Assembly (NCBI GenBank): GCA_016717335.1
Contig: JADKFS010000001.1
Span: forward strand, 62,001-126,000
DNA: 64,000 nucleotides
Reading direction: 5' to 3'
Source: Candidatus Ribeiella danica
GTDB lineage: Bacteria > Chloroflexota > Chloroflexia > Chloroflexales > Roseiflexaceae
Shown: positions 57,519 through 64,000 of the stretch, piece after piece
Position numbering within the stretch: the stretch's first letter is position 1
Layout of the letters: every line of letters begins with the position of its first letter
Notes under the pieces: model-generated
What the model was told of the DNA's origin: nothing
Databases searched by the model: none
Seen by the model: only the letters and a program-made list of their open reading frames with translations
Made by a program: the position numbers and the translations under genes

Positions 57519-59654
57519 ATGAATCACTGGGCGTCCATGCTGCGCGATCTGCCGGCCGGCGGGCAGCGCCTGATCGCGCGTGCAAACCGGATTTCCCTGC
57601 CGCGCGCCGCCGCTGCCGAAGTGCGGCTCGTGCGGCTGCGCCAGGCGCTCTGCCACGCCGCAACGGTGCGGGAAACCTACCTGTCGCTCGATCAGGATGT
57701 CCAGACCGCCCTGCAGGATCTGCGCAGCCAGCGCGGCGGCCTGCGCGCCACGGATGTCCAGCAGCGCTATGGCCCGATTCGCCCCTGGCGCCAGCTAGCC
57801 GTCGATCGCCGACCGCGCAACGTCGCCGAGCAGCTCGTCTTGCTGGGCTGGCTGCTCGAGCGCCCCGCCGCACCCCAGCACCCCGCGCGCTACGCGCTCG
57901 CGCCCGAGCTGCGCCGCTGGCTGCCGCGCCCGCTGACCGTGCCCGCCTTCGGGCCGGCCACGCTGCCCGCTCGGCCGCTCGCGCTGCATGCGGCGAGCGT
58001 GCTTCTCTTGGCCAGCGCCGAGCGACCGCTCGATCTGCGCGCCGACGGGGGGCCGCGCCGCGCGACTAGCCGCCTGCTGGCGCAGCGGCTGCCGCTCGCC
58101 CCTGGCGCGGCCGAGCCCCTGGCGGCGTTTTTGCTGCCGCTCCTGCGCGATCTCGGGCTGGTGGCCGCCCAGCAGGGCGCCTGCGCGCTCACGCCGGCCG
58201 GCCAGCGCTTCCTCGCCCTGCCGCCCGCCGAGCGGCTCGCGCGGCTCCGCCACGCCTGGCGCCTGTCGCCAGTCGCCGACGCCGCGCTCGCGCCGCTGCT
58301 GCGCGACGCGGCCGGTATCAACTGGCCCTACCTGCGCGATCGGCTGTGTGATTGGGTCGAAGCGCTGCCCGCCGACCGGCGCATCGAGGCCGCCGGGCTC
58401 TACGACGCGCTTGCGGCGGCCTTCGGCCCGCTGGCCGACACGCACACCCACGGCTTTCGATACGTCGACCGCGCGCCCTGGCAGCCGCGACGGGCGGCCG
58501 CACTCTTCGACGCGGCGCTGTGCGGCCCGCTCGCATGGCTCGGCTTCGTCGCATGGGAGGATCGGCCGAACGATGGGCGATCGGCCGACGGCGGCCCGGC
58601 AACGGATAACTGGCCGGGGATCGAGCGGCGCGGGGGCGTTCAACTGAACGCGCCCGCGCCCGCCGCGCCGCGATTCGTCGTGCGCCCGGCTGAACCGGCG
58701 CTCGATGCTGGGGCCGCGGCCTGGCGCTATGGCGAGCCTGGCGCGCTGATCGTGCCGCACGCCGGGCTAGGCGCCGCCGCGCTGCGCCTGCAGCCATTCG
58801 TATGCTGGGAGCGCGCCGACGTCGACGCGACCACGTACCGCATTACGGGGGCGACGCTGGCGCGAGCGCGCGGCCAGGGCTGGAGCGCCGAGGCGCTCTG
58901 GGAGCTGCTGGCAGACCAGGCTGGCGCCCGGCCGCCCGAAGCGTGGCGCGCCGGGCTGGACGGCTCGGAGACGGTGGTGCGCATCACGCACGCGGCGGTG
59001 GTGATGGCGCAGCCGGCGGTGGCGATCGAGCGCGCGCTGCGGGCGCGGAGCGTCCGGCGCTATGTCGACGCGCACCCGGCGCCCGGTATTGTGCTCGCTC
59101 AGCCCGAGCATGTGGCGCCACTTGCCCGCGCACTCCAGCGACAGAAGATCGCGACGGTGCAGGGTGAGCCGCCAGCCGCTCCGCCGCCGACCGGCTTGAC
59201 CGAGGCAGAGTGCGCGAGCCTGCTGGTGGCCTGCGCATTCTACCAGGCGCACGCGCCCGACGACGCGCCGCTGCCGCCTAACCCGCTGCTGGAGGAGCGG
59301 CTGCGGGCGGCGCTGCCGCCCCGGCTGCGCGCCACGGTCGCGGAGGCCATCGCCGCGCTGCGCCCGCCGCTCCGGCAGGCAGGCCCACCACCGGCGCTTC
59401 CACCATCAACAGCAGCGGCCGCGCCGGCAGACCCACTGCCCGTGCTGCGGCAGGCGATCGCCGCGCGCCGGATGGTGGAGCTGACATACGACACCGGCGG
59501 ACACGGGGCCTGGACGCAGCGTACGGTGCGCCCGCTGACGCTCGAGCGGCGCGGCGACAGCTGGTATCTCAGCGCCTATTGCACAGCGCGCGGCGAGGAG
59601 CGCACCTTCCGGGTCGACCGGATTGGCGCGATTGCCGGCGCCGCGCCGGGGTAG
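57519..59654 (+). CDS. WYL-domain protein with helicase-associated (XPB-like) N-terminal region
   Basis: The protein has 711 residues. The N-terminal and central parts (LATDVQQRYGPI-type winged helices, then VRPAEPALDAGAAAWRYGE and FVCWERADVDATTYRITGA) resemble the helicase-associated XPB/Ssl2-like domain of bacterial proteins. The last 80 residues are a WYL domain (IAARRMVELTYDTGG, TVRPLTLERRGDSWYLSAYC, RTFRVDRIGAI). WYL proteins bind nucleic acid or nucleotide ligands and often regulate CRISPR or phage-defence loci. GAGGT precedes ATG 57519. It is divergent from the array promoter and converges with cas2 with only 19 bases between. A role as regulator of the array or the adaptation operon is inferred from place. 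Confidence 0.85.
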   Translation: MNHWASMLRDLPAGGQRLIARANRISLPRAAAAEVRLVRLRQALCHAATVRETYLSLDQDVQTALQDLRSQRGGLRATDVQQRYGPIRPWRQLAVDRRPRNVAEQLVLLGWLLERPAAPQHPARYALAPELRRWLPRPLTVPAFGPATLPARPLALHAASVLLLASAERPLDLRADGGPRRATSRLLAQRLPLAPGAAEPLAAFLLPLLRDLGLVAAQQGACALTPAGQRFLALPPAERLARLRHAWRLSPVADAALAPLLRDAAGINWPYLRDRLCDWVEALPADRRIEAAGLYDALAAAFGPLADTHTHGFRYVDRAPWQPRRAAALFDAALCGPLAWLGFVAWEDRPNDGRSADGGPATDNWPGIERRGGVQLNAPAPAAPRFVVRPAEPALDAGAAAWRYGEPGALIVPHAGLGAAALRLQPFVCWERADVDATTYRITGATLARARGQGWSAEALWELLADQAGARPPEAWRAGLDGSETVVRITHAAVVMAQPAVAIERALRARSVRRYVDAHPAPGIVLAQPEHVAPLARALQRQKIATVQGEPPAAPPPTGLTEAECASLLVACAFYQAHAPDDAPLPPNPLLEERLRAALPPRLRATVAEAIAALRPPLRQAGPPPALPPSTAAAAPADPLPVLRQAIAARRMVELTYDTGGHGAWTQRTVRPLTLERRGDSWYLSAYCTARGEERTFRVDRIGAIAGAAPG

Positions 59655-59673
59655 CCGACTGCCGATCGTGCCC

Positions 59674-59970
59674 TCACGTCGTCGCGCCATCGCCGCCGAC
59701 GAGGTAGTACGTGGGATCGACAGTCACCTTGCCGATGCCGACGATGCGAATGCGCTGCTTGGCCGCCTCGTCGAGCAGGTAGCAGCGCACGCTGTCGGTG
59801 TCGAGGTCGATCAGCTTGCGCAGCTCGCGGCCGACCCGCTCCAGCTGCGCCGCCGTCAGATCGCACTCGAACACACTGTACTGGACGCGCGTGCCATAGC
59901 CCTTCAGCAGCTTCATCACCTTGGTGCGCCGCCGATCGACCACAATATCGTAGCTGATGATCGTGAACAT
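59674..59970 (-). CDS. cas2: CRISPR-associated protein Cas2
   Basis: The protein has 98 residues. The opening FTIISYDIVVDRRRTKVMKL carries the conserved aspartate at position 8. GYGTRVQYSVFECDLT and VRCYLLDEAAKQRI are the usual second and fourth strands. Cas2 is the structural core of the Cas1-Cas2 integrase. GGAGAG precedes ATG 59970, so the longer frame from 60096 is rejected. It is the last gene of the minus-strand operon, 136 bases after cas1. Confidence 0.95.
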   Translation of the reverse strand: MFTIISYDIVVDRRRTKVMKLLKGYGTRVQYSVFECDLTAAQLERVGRELRKLIDLDTDSVRCYLLDEAAKQRIRIVGIGKVTVDPTYYLVGGDGATT

Positions 59971-59993
59971 GGCCGCTCTCCGAAGATCAACAA

Positions 59994-60045
59994 CCCAGAA
60001 CCGGATCGCGGCATCTGGCTCGCCCGTCCGGCGCCCGGTTCTGGG
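59994..60045. promoter_or_regulatory. 11-bp inverted repeat in the cas1-cas2 gap
   Basis: CCCAGAACCGG at 59994-60004 and CCGGTTCTGGG at 60035-60045 are exact complements 30 bases apart. The pair lies 24 bases before the cas2 start and could be an operator or an mRNA hairpin that processes or tunes cas2 expression. Confidence 0.45.
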
Positions 60046-60106
60046 CGCTTCCATACATTCAAGCACATTGATATGAGGCCACGGTTTATGCGTCACGCCG
60101 GCCGAC

Positions 60107-61105
60107 TCACAATCGCGGCGTGTACCCGACGTAGCGCTCCTGCTCGCCGCGCATCACGCGGGCAAGCGCCTGCGCCTGCAGCAGGAAAATGTTGCGCAGC
60201 GCGGTCTGCTTCCCGTCGGATAGGCGGTACGGGCGCTGGAGCTGCGCCTGGTAGCGGTCGACGAACAGCGCGCGCCCGGCCTCATCCAGGTAGACCGCGT
60301 CGGGCCGATCGGGCGGGTGCTCGAACCGCTCGCGTGGGATGGCGTTGGTCCGCAGCAGCTCCAGCACCAGCCAGTCAACCACGATCGGCCGGAACTCTTC
60401 GAGCAGGTCGAGCGCGAGCGAGGGTCGGCCGGCCTCGACGGCGTGGAAGGTCCCCAGATAGGGGTCGAGCCCGGTGATCTGGATCGCCGTGATCACATCG
60501 TGCAGCGCCAGTGTGTAGCCGAAGCTCAGCAGCGCATTGATCGGGTCCGGTGGAGGGTAGAACTTGCGCCCATCGAATTTCCAGTCGGACGGCAGCGCGA
60601 GCCGCCACGCGCCGAAGTACGCCGCCGCGGCGGCGCCCTCGTGCCCGCGCGCGATATCCATTGTCGTCGCCTGGGGCACGTTGTCCAACGCCGCCGTGAT
60701 CTGGGCGACTGCGGCCGGCGCCGAGCGCCAGCGGGTGGCCGCCAGCAGCGTGCGCTGATTGGCAAGCTTCGCCTCGACGATCGTGCGGGCCAGCCCAAGC
60801 GCCCGCTCCGGCGTGTTGACGAAGTACATCTGCTGCGTGCGCAGCTCGCCGAAGCGCGACGGCCCCTCGGCGATCGTCAGGTAGTGGTAGCTGCCGTGCT
60901 GGTTGGTCAGCGTCACCGGGATGCCGCGCCGAACCAGGTCGATCAGCAGCGCGGTCGATATCTGCACCCCGCGCCCCATCAGCACTACCTGCTCGAGCTT
61001 GGCCAGCGGCGCCTCGCGCAGGGTCTGGCCGTCCTTCGTGACGACGATCTGGTTATCCTTCTTGCGCACCATCGCCCCCTGCTCCTGGACGTAGAGTGTC
61101 GCCAT
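60107..61105 (-). CDS. cas1: CRISPR-associated endonuclease Cas1
   Basis: The protein has 332 residues, the normal length. The catalytic metal ligands fit E156 (RGHEGAAAAAYFG), H221 (YLGTFHAVEAGRPS) and the acidic cluster in LALDLLEEFRP (D233-E237). The N-terminal part LYVQEQGAMVRKKDNQIVV is standard. Cas1 with Cas2 integrates spacers at the leader end of the array. GGGAGG lies just before ATG 61105. It is downstream of a reverse transcriptase gene, not fused to it. The gap to that gene is filled by microrepeats. Confidence 0.96.
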   Translation of the reverse strand: MATLYVQEQGAMVRKKDNQIVVTKDGQTLREAPLAKLEQVVLMGRGVQISTALLIDLVRRGIPVTLTNQHGSYHYLTIAEGPSRFGELRTQQMYFVNTPERALGLARTIVEAKLANQRTLLAATRWRSAPAAVAQITAALDNVPQATTMDIARGHEGAAAAAYFGAWRLALPSDWKFDGRKFYPPPDPINALLSFGYTLALHDVITAIQITGLDPYLGTFHAVEAGRPSLALDLLEEFRPIVVDWLVLELLRTNAIPRERFEHPPDRPDAVYLDEAGRALFVDRYQAQLQRPYRLSDGKQTALRNIFLLQAQALARVMRGEQERYVGYTPRL

Positions 61106-61132
61106 ATCGCACCTCCCTATGTGATAGGATGG

Positions 61133-61246
61133 ACCAAGGACCAAGGACCAAGGACCAAGGACCAAGGACCAAGATCAGCGTATCGCCTTGTCTCCTTGTC
61201 TCCTTGTCTCCTTGTCTCCTTGTCTCCTTGTCTCCTTGTCTCCTTG
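61133..61246. repeat. GGACCAA and TCTCCTTG microrepeats between the RT gene and cas1
   Basis: GGACCAA occurs six times in tandem at about 61131-61173. GTCTCCTT then occurs seven times at about 61189-61246 and ends at the stop of the RT gene. No separate promoter is visible. Confidence 0.75.
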
Positions 61247-62608
61247 TCACCGCTTCATCCGCCGCTTCACTCGCCCCCCGACATTGCCGGCCGCCTGGCG
61301 CAGCGCCTCCTGGGCCTCCTCGAAGCTGCGCAGCCCCTGCTCAAGCCGCGCGCCGCGCCGGCGAGGTGCGAGCGCCTGGCCAAGGAACTCCAGCCCGTCG
61401 GCATAGCTCGCCACCTGGGTCTTCTCGGGATTCAGCGCCAGCCGCAGCGTCGCGAGCTGCCGCCGCGCCAGATCCAGCGCTTGCTCGGCCTCGGCCCGGC
61501 TGGCGCACATGATCACGAAGTCGTCCATGAAGCGCACCAGCCGCAGCCCCTGGCTGGTCAGCGCCAGATCGAACGGATGGAGGTAGACGTTCGCCAGCAG
61601 CGGTGACAGTGCGCCACCCTGGGCGGTGCCGCGCAGCGCGGCGTGGCCGTACGCAAGCGCCTCGGCAGCGGCCAGCGCCAGCGCCGCGCTTGCGCCCGCG
61701 GCGGCCAGCCGGCGCCCGCCCAGCTGCCGCACATACGGCAACGCCAGCTTCGCGCCGCTGATCACCGGCCTGGCCAGCACGAACGCCGTCCAGAGGTGCT
61801 GCTCCAGCCCCTGCCCGAGCGCGCCCGGCGGCCCCATCGGCGCCCATCCGTCGCCGCCAAAGCCGCCGGCGGCCGGCTGCTCCCACATACCGGCGGCGTA
61901 GGGGTCGCGCGGCTCGACCGGCGGCGGCAGCGCCGGCAGCGCCGCCCCCGACAGCGCGCGCCTGATCGCAGCGCCACCACGGCTCAGCAGCGTCTCCGGG
62001 CGCGTTGCGATCGGCGCAGCCTCGGCCGTGTGCAGGGCGCCGGCCTCCAGCCAGCGCGCCAGCAGCTGAAGGACCGGCGGCTCGTCGATCCGCTGGCGCA
62101 TCAGGCCGAGCAAGATTCGGTGGTCGATCTGGTCGAAGTAGCCGGCGATGTCCGCGTCGGCCGCCCAGATCAGGCCCTGCTCGGCGTAGCGCGCCACCCG
62201 CCCGACGGCATCCGGCACGCCCACGTGCGGCCGGCAGCCATACGAGCAGTCCAGGAACAGCGGGTCGAACAGCGGCTCGACCACCTGCTGGACCGCCCGC
62301 TGCGCCACGCGGTCGCGCACCGCCAGGATGGCGATCGCCCGCTCGCCGCCGCTGGCCTTGGGGATCTGCACGCGCTTGGGCGGCAGCGGCCGGTAGGCGC
62401 CGCCGCGCAGCTCCTCGGCCAGCTGGGTCATCTGGCGCGCCCAGTCGGCCTCGAAGTCGCGGATCGTCACCGCGTCGGGGCCGGCGCTGCGCCCGCGCCA
62501 GGCCAGCCGAATGTTGCTGCGCACCCGCCGCCAGGCCAGCGTCAGGTTCTCGACGCTCACAATCCGCTCCATGAGCGGTGGGCCGTCGTAGTGCGGAAAG
62601 ATTGGCAT
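61247..62608 (-). CDS. CRISPR-associated reverse transcriptase (group II intron-like)
   Basis: The protein has 453 residues. The RT core has RLAWRGRSAGPDAVTI, RPLPPKRVQIPKASGGERAI, then the first catalytic aspartate in ADADIAGYFDQIDH (D153), the RT4 motif GTAQGGALSPLLANVYLH at 327 and the active-site box FMDDF (D362, D363). About 130 residues, rich in alanine, proline and glycine, lie between the RT3 helix and RT4 where about 20 are usual. No maturase or endonuclease domain follows. GGAGG precedes ATG 62608 by five bases. Stand-alone RTs beside cas1/cas2 are known partly from type III loci and allow spacers to be taken from RNA. It lies upstream of cas1 on the same strand. Confidence 0.92.
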   Translation of the reverse strand: MPIFPHYDGPPLMERIVSVENLTLAWRRVRSNIRLAWRGRSAGPDAVTIRDFEADWARQMTQLAEELRGGAYRPLPPKRVQIPKASGGERAIAILAVRDRVAQRAVQQVVEPLFDPLFLDCSYGCRPHVGVPDAVGRVARYAEQGLIWAADADIAGYFDQIDHRILLGLMRQRIDEPPVLQLLARWLEAGALHTAEAAPIATRPETLLSRGGAAIRRALSGAALPALPPPVEPRDPYAAGMWEQPAAGGFGGDGWAPMGPPGALGQGLEQHLWTAFVLARPVISGAKLALPYVRQLGGRRLAAAGASAALALAAAEALAYGHAALRGTAQGGALSPLLANVYLHPFDLALTSQGLRLVRFMDDFVIMCASRAEAEQALDLARRQLATLRLALNPEKTQVASYADGLEFLGQALAPRRRGARLEQGLRSFEEAQEALRQAAGNVGGRVKRRMKR

Positions 62609-62678
62609 CGCATCCTCCTTTCGAACCAGAAACCGGGGATCAAGCGCTTCCAGCGCCGCCCTTCTTCATCCTGCCCGC

Positions 62679-63176
62679 TCACGGGCCGCCATCCCGCGCA
62701 ATCCCCGCTCGGCCGACCAGCGCCTCCCAGGCCAGCGCGTCGGCCAGCCGGTTCAGCTCGCGCGGGATCGCGACGAATGTGATCTCGTCGAACTGGCGCG
62801 CGAGCAGGGTGGCCCGCGCGTGCAGCGGCCGAAGCGCTGCGGCTCGGACGGCGCTCCGCCCGAGTATCTGCTCGACGGCGATCCGGCTATCGGTCAGGCA
62901 GCGCACCGGCGCGCCGGGGTAGTGCCGAAGCATCAGCTCCAGCCCGGCAATCACTGCCTGGTACTCCGCCTCGTTGTTGGTCATGGCGGGCGCCTGCTGG
63001 CAGCGCCACGTCAGCACGTTGCCGGCCAGGTCGCGCACGACAATGCCCAGCCCGGCGATCCCGCGCGGCCGCGCGCCGGGCGTGCCGTCCACCTGCAGCA
63101 GCAAGGCTGCCCTGGTATGGCGGGCGGCACGCTTGCCCAGGCCGGTTGCCGCGCCGCCGTCGGCTGATCGCGCCAT
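62679..63176 (-). CDS. Ribonuclease HI family protein
   Basis: The protein has 165 residues from ATG 63176. All four RNase H catalytic acids are visible: D30 (LLLQVDGTPG), E71 (TNNEAEYQAVIAGLE), D96 (RCLTDSRIAVEQI) and D146 (PRELNRLADALAWEAL). The domain is the RVT_3 type that lacks the basic protrusion. The ribosome site is weak, and the open frame extends upstream to 63482, so the start is uncertain. The gene lies 70 bases before the RT on the same strand. An RNase H would remove the RNA strand after reverse transcription, so it fits as a partner in making DNA spacers from RNA. Confidence 0.88.
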   Translation of the reverse strand: MARSADGGAATGLGKRAARHTRAALLLQVDGTPGARPRGIAGLGIVVRDLAGNVLTWRCQQAPAMTNNEAEYQAVIAGLELMLRHYPGAPVRCLTDSRIAVEQILGRSAVRAAALRPLHARATLLARQFDEITFVAIPRELNRLADALAWEALVGRAGIARDGGP

Positions 63177-63190
63177 GTCGATCGGTGCCG

Positions 63191-63379
63191 CTAGCGAGTC
63201 GCCAGGAGCACCGCCGCGCCGCCCAGCGCCAGCGCCAGCAGCAGGAAGGTCGTCGCGATGCAGCCGCGCAGCAGGCTCGCCGGCCGCGGTCGCGGCAGGT
63301 GCATCCGCGAGGGGCGGATCACCAGCGCGGCCAGCCCGCAGATCGCCGCGCACGCCGCCAGACTGATCAGGCACCACAT
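63191..63379 (-). CDS. Small two-helix membrane protein in the cas operon
   Basis: The protein has 62 residues. Two hydrophobic helices (LISLAACAAICGLAALVI and IATTFLLLALALGGAAVLL) are joined by a basic, proline-rich loop (RPSRMHLPRPRPASLLRG). AAAGGAG precedes ATG 63379 at good distance, which argues for a real gene. It ends 14 bases before the RNase H start. No known family is recognised. Confidence 0.6.
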   Translation of the reverse strand: MWCLISLAACAAICGLAALVIRPSRMHLPRPRPASLLRGCIATTFLLLALALGGAAVLLATR

Positions 63380-63485
63380 GAGTCGCTCCTTTCATCATTC
63401 GGGTAGAGGTCTCGCGCCGGCGCAGCAGGTGACGCTGCAGCAGCCTGGCCAGCCACCGGCGCGCGTTCGGCCGATACAGCATTGG

Positions 63486-64000
63486 CTACCCCTTCCTGCG
63501 GCCGGCGTGCGCCGGTCGCGCCGCATCCGGGCCGCGGTAGCGCAGCGTCACCACCCCGCCGGCGAGCGGGTAGATCTGATCGTGGCGCAGCGGCGCCGGG
63601 GCCGCCTCCGTCGAAGCGAGATCGCTCTGCAGGGCCGGCCTCCCGTCCACAAGCGCAATCCGGGCGATTGCCCCGCTGGCCTGGCCGAGCGCGGCGCTCG
63701 GCAGCGCGTCCAGGGGGTGACGCCGAATCGCCAGCGGTGCGCCCATCCCCAGCAGCGTGACGGCGCGCGCCTCGCGGGTCTCCTGGTCGAACAGGTACAC
63801 CACGCCGCTCAGACCCGCCGGCCTGGCCCGGCGCCGGCGGCGCCGCCACAGCAGCCCGCCCGCGCCGGCGAGCAGCAGGGCCAGGCTACCCAGCAGCGCC
63901 GGGCCGAGCCAGTCGATGCCAGCGCTAATGCCCGCCGCCCGATCCGCCGGCCCGTCCAAGGCCGGCGTCGTCGGAAACGCTGATGCGCCCGGTGGGTGGA
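63486..64000 (-). CDS. C-terminal part of a membrane protein (partial at window end)
   Basis: The frame is open to the window edge (reading PGASAFPTTPALDGPADR first), so the start lies outside. One strong membrane helix (WLGPALLGSLALLLAGAGGLL) is followed by a stop-transfer run of arginines (WRRRRRRRARP). A tail of about 105 residues (VVYLFDQETREARAVTLLG, AIARIALVDGRPALQ, YPLAGGVVTLRYRG) is beta-rich and ends in a basic cluster. The topology suggests an external N-terminal domain and a cytoplasmic tail. It lies at the head of the visible cas operon, 106 bases before the small two-helix gene; the gap holds no other gene. No family is recognised. Confidence 0.6.
   Translation of the reverse strand, partial: HPPGASAFPTTPALDGPADRAAGISAGIDWLGPALLGSLALLLAGAGGLLWRRRRRRARPAGLSGVVYLFDQETREARAVTLLGMGAPLAIRRHPLDALPSAALGQASGAIARIALVDGRPALQSDLASTEAAPAPLRHDQIYPLAGGVVTLRYRGPDAARPAHAGRRKG

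Noticed and set aside
61247..62608. Group II intron with its RT
   Set aside because: The RT lacks recognisable maturase and endonuclease parts, and no intron RNA domain V-like hairpin is evident around it; the position beside cas1/cas2 fits a CRISPR RT.
63367..63849. Frame on the minus strand beginning MAAPPAPGQAGG
   Set aside because: It overlaps the membrane-protein tail in another phase and is Arg/Ala/Gly-rich without motifs, typical of a shadow frame.
57519..64000. Assigning a CRISPR type such as III-B or III-D
   Set aside because: No Cas10, Cas7, Cas5, Cas6, Cas3 or Csm/Cmr genes are in the window; the RT only suggests type III.

Overview
The window comes from a high-GC bacterium, most probably a member of the Chloroflexota (class Chloroflexia, Roseiflexus/Kouleothrix-like). 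This is inferred from the gene set (plant-type carotene-desaturase-like oxidases, many kinase/WD40/TPR/STAND proteins, a reverse transcriptase beside cas1/cas2), the extended -10 promoters of the TGCTATAAT kind, and the many GC-rich intergenic repeats. No rRNA or other taxonomic marker is present, so the assignment is inference.

Layout. (1) 1-12.5 kb is a defence-type cluster, all on the + strand: a SNF2/DEAH helicase with a DUF3883-like tail (cut by the window start), a PD-(D/E)XK_4-type nuclease, a DUF1156 DNA methylase, a block of short palindromic repeats, a small GIY-YIG protein and a DUF499 ATPase with an N-terminal Swt1-type HEPN domain. (2) 12.8-16.3 kb holds a small gene of chimeric composition, an NB-ARC/TPR STAND protein and an excisionase fragment. 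(3) 16.4-24 kb is chromosomal and mostly on the minus strand: tRNA-Lys(CTT), a HEAT-repeat protein, an RmlD-like reductase, rnc, fabF, a Ser/Thr kinase with TPRs, and a multi-pass membrane protein. (4) 24.9-31 kb has two phytoene/zeta-carotene desaturase-like genes flanking a pseudokinase-TM-WD40 protein; the second desaturase and the WD40 gene are frameshifted. (5) 31.2-32.7 kb has two small genes, the first of FMN-binding (PNPOx-like) type; the second reads into a dispersed repeat. (6) 32.7-40.4 kb (minus strand) is a gas-vesicle operon: a GAF-PAS-GvpG fusion, gvpO, a gvpJ/A-like gene, a Cdc48-type double AAA ATPase, a GvpF/L-J-domain fusion, GvpF/L, a small GvpA-family protein, GvpF/L and gvpK. 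(7) 40.8-47.2 kb has a UvrA-like ABC protein, a DeoR-type repressor, and a NarX/NarL-type two-component pair. (8) 47.4-57.4 kb is one very large CRISPR array (about 106 repeats of 37 nt), split inside a repeat by a 2.1-kb insertion sequence. (9) 57.5-64 kb has a WYL-domain protein facing a minus-strand adaptation operon: cas2, cas1, a stand-alone reverse transcriptase, an RNase HI, a two-TM small protein and the C-terminal part of a membrane protein.

How the parts work together. The methylase, helicase, nuclease and DUF499 ATPase look like one modification-linked anti-phage system. The STAND protein and the RT-Cas1-Cas2-RNase H module with its array make the window a broad defence region. No CRISPR interference genes are in view, so the CRISPR type cannot be fixed; the free-standing RT suggests a type III partner elsewhere. 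The gas-vesicle operon contains assembly factors but no canonical major-shell gvpA and no gvpN; a Cdc48-like ATPase and a J-domain protein may supply the chaperone function.

Nine coding disruptions (eight frameshifts and one in-frame stop) fall between 26.7 and 39 kb, and two further frameshifts lie in the transposase. Most of the frameshifts lie in or beside G/C runs, so assembly error has to be excluded before any of these genes is called dead.
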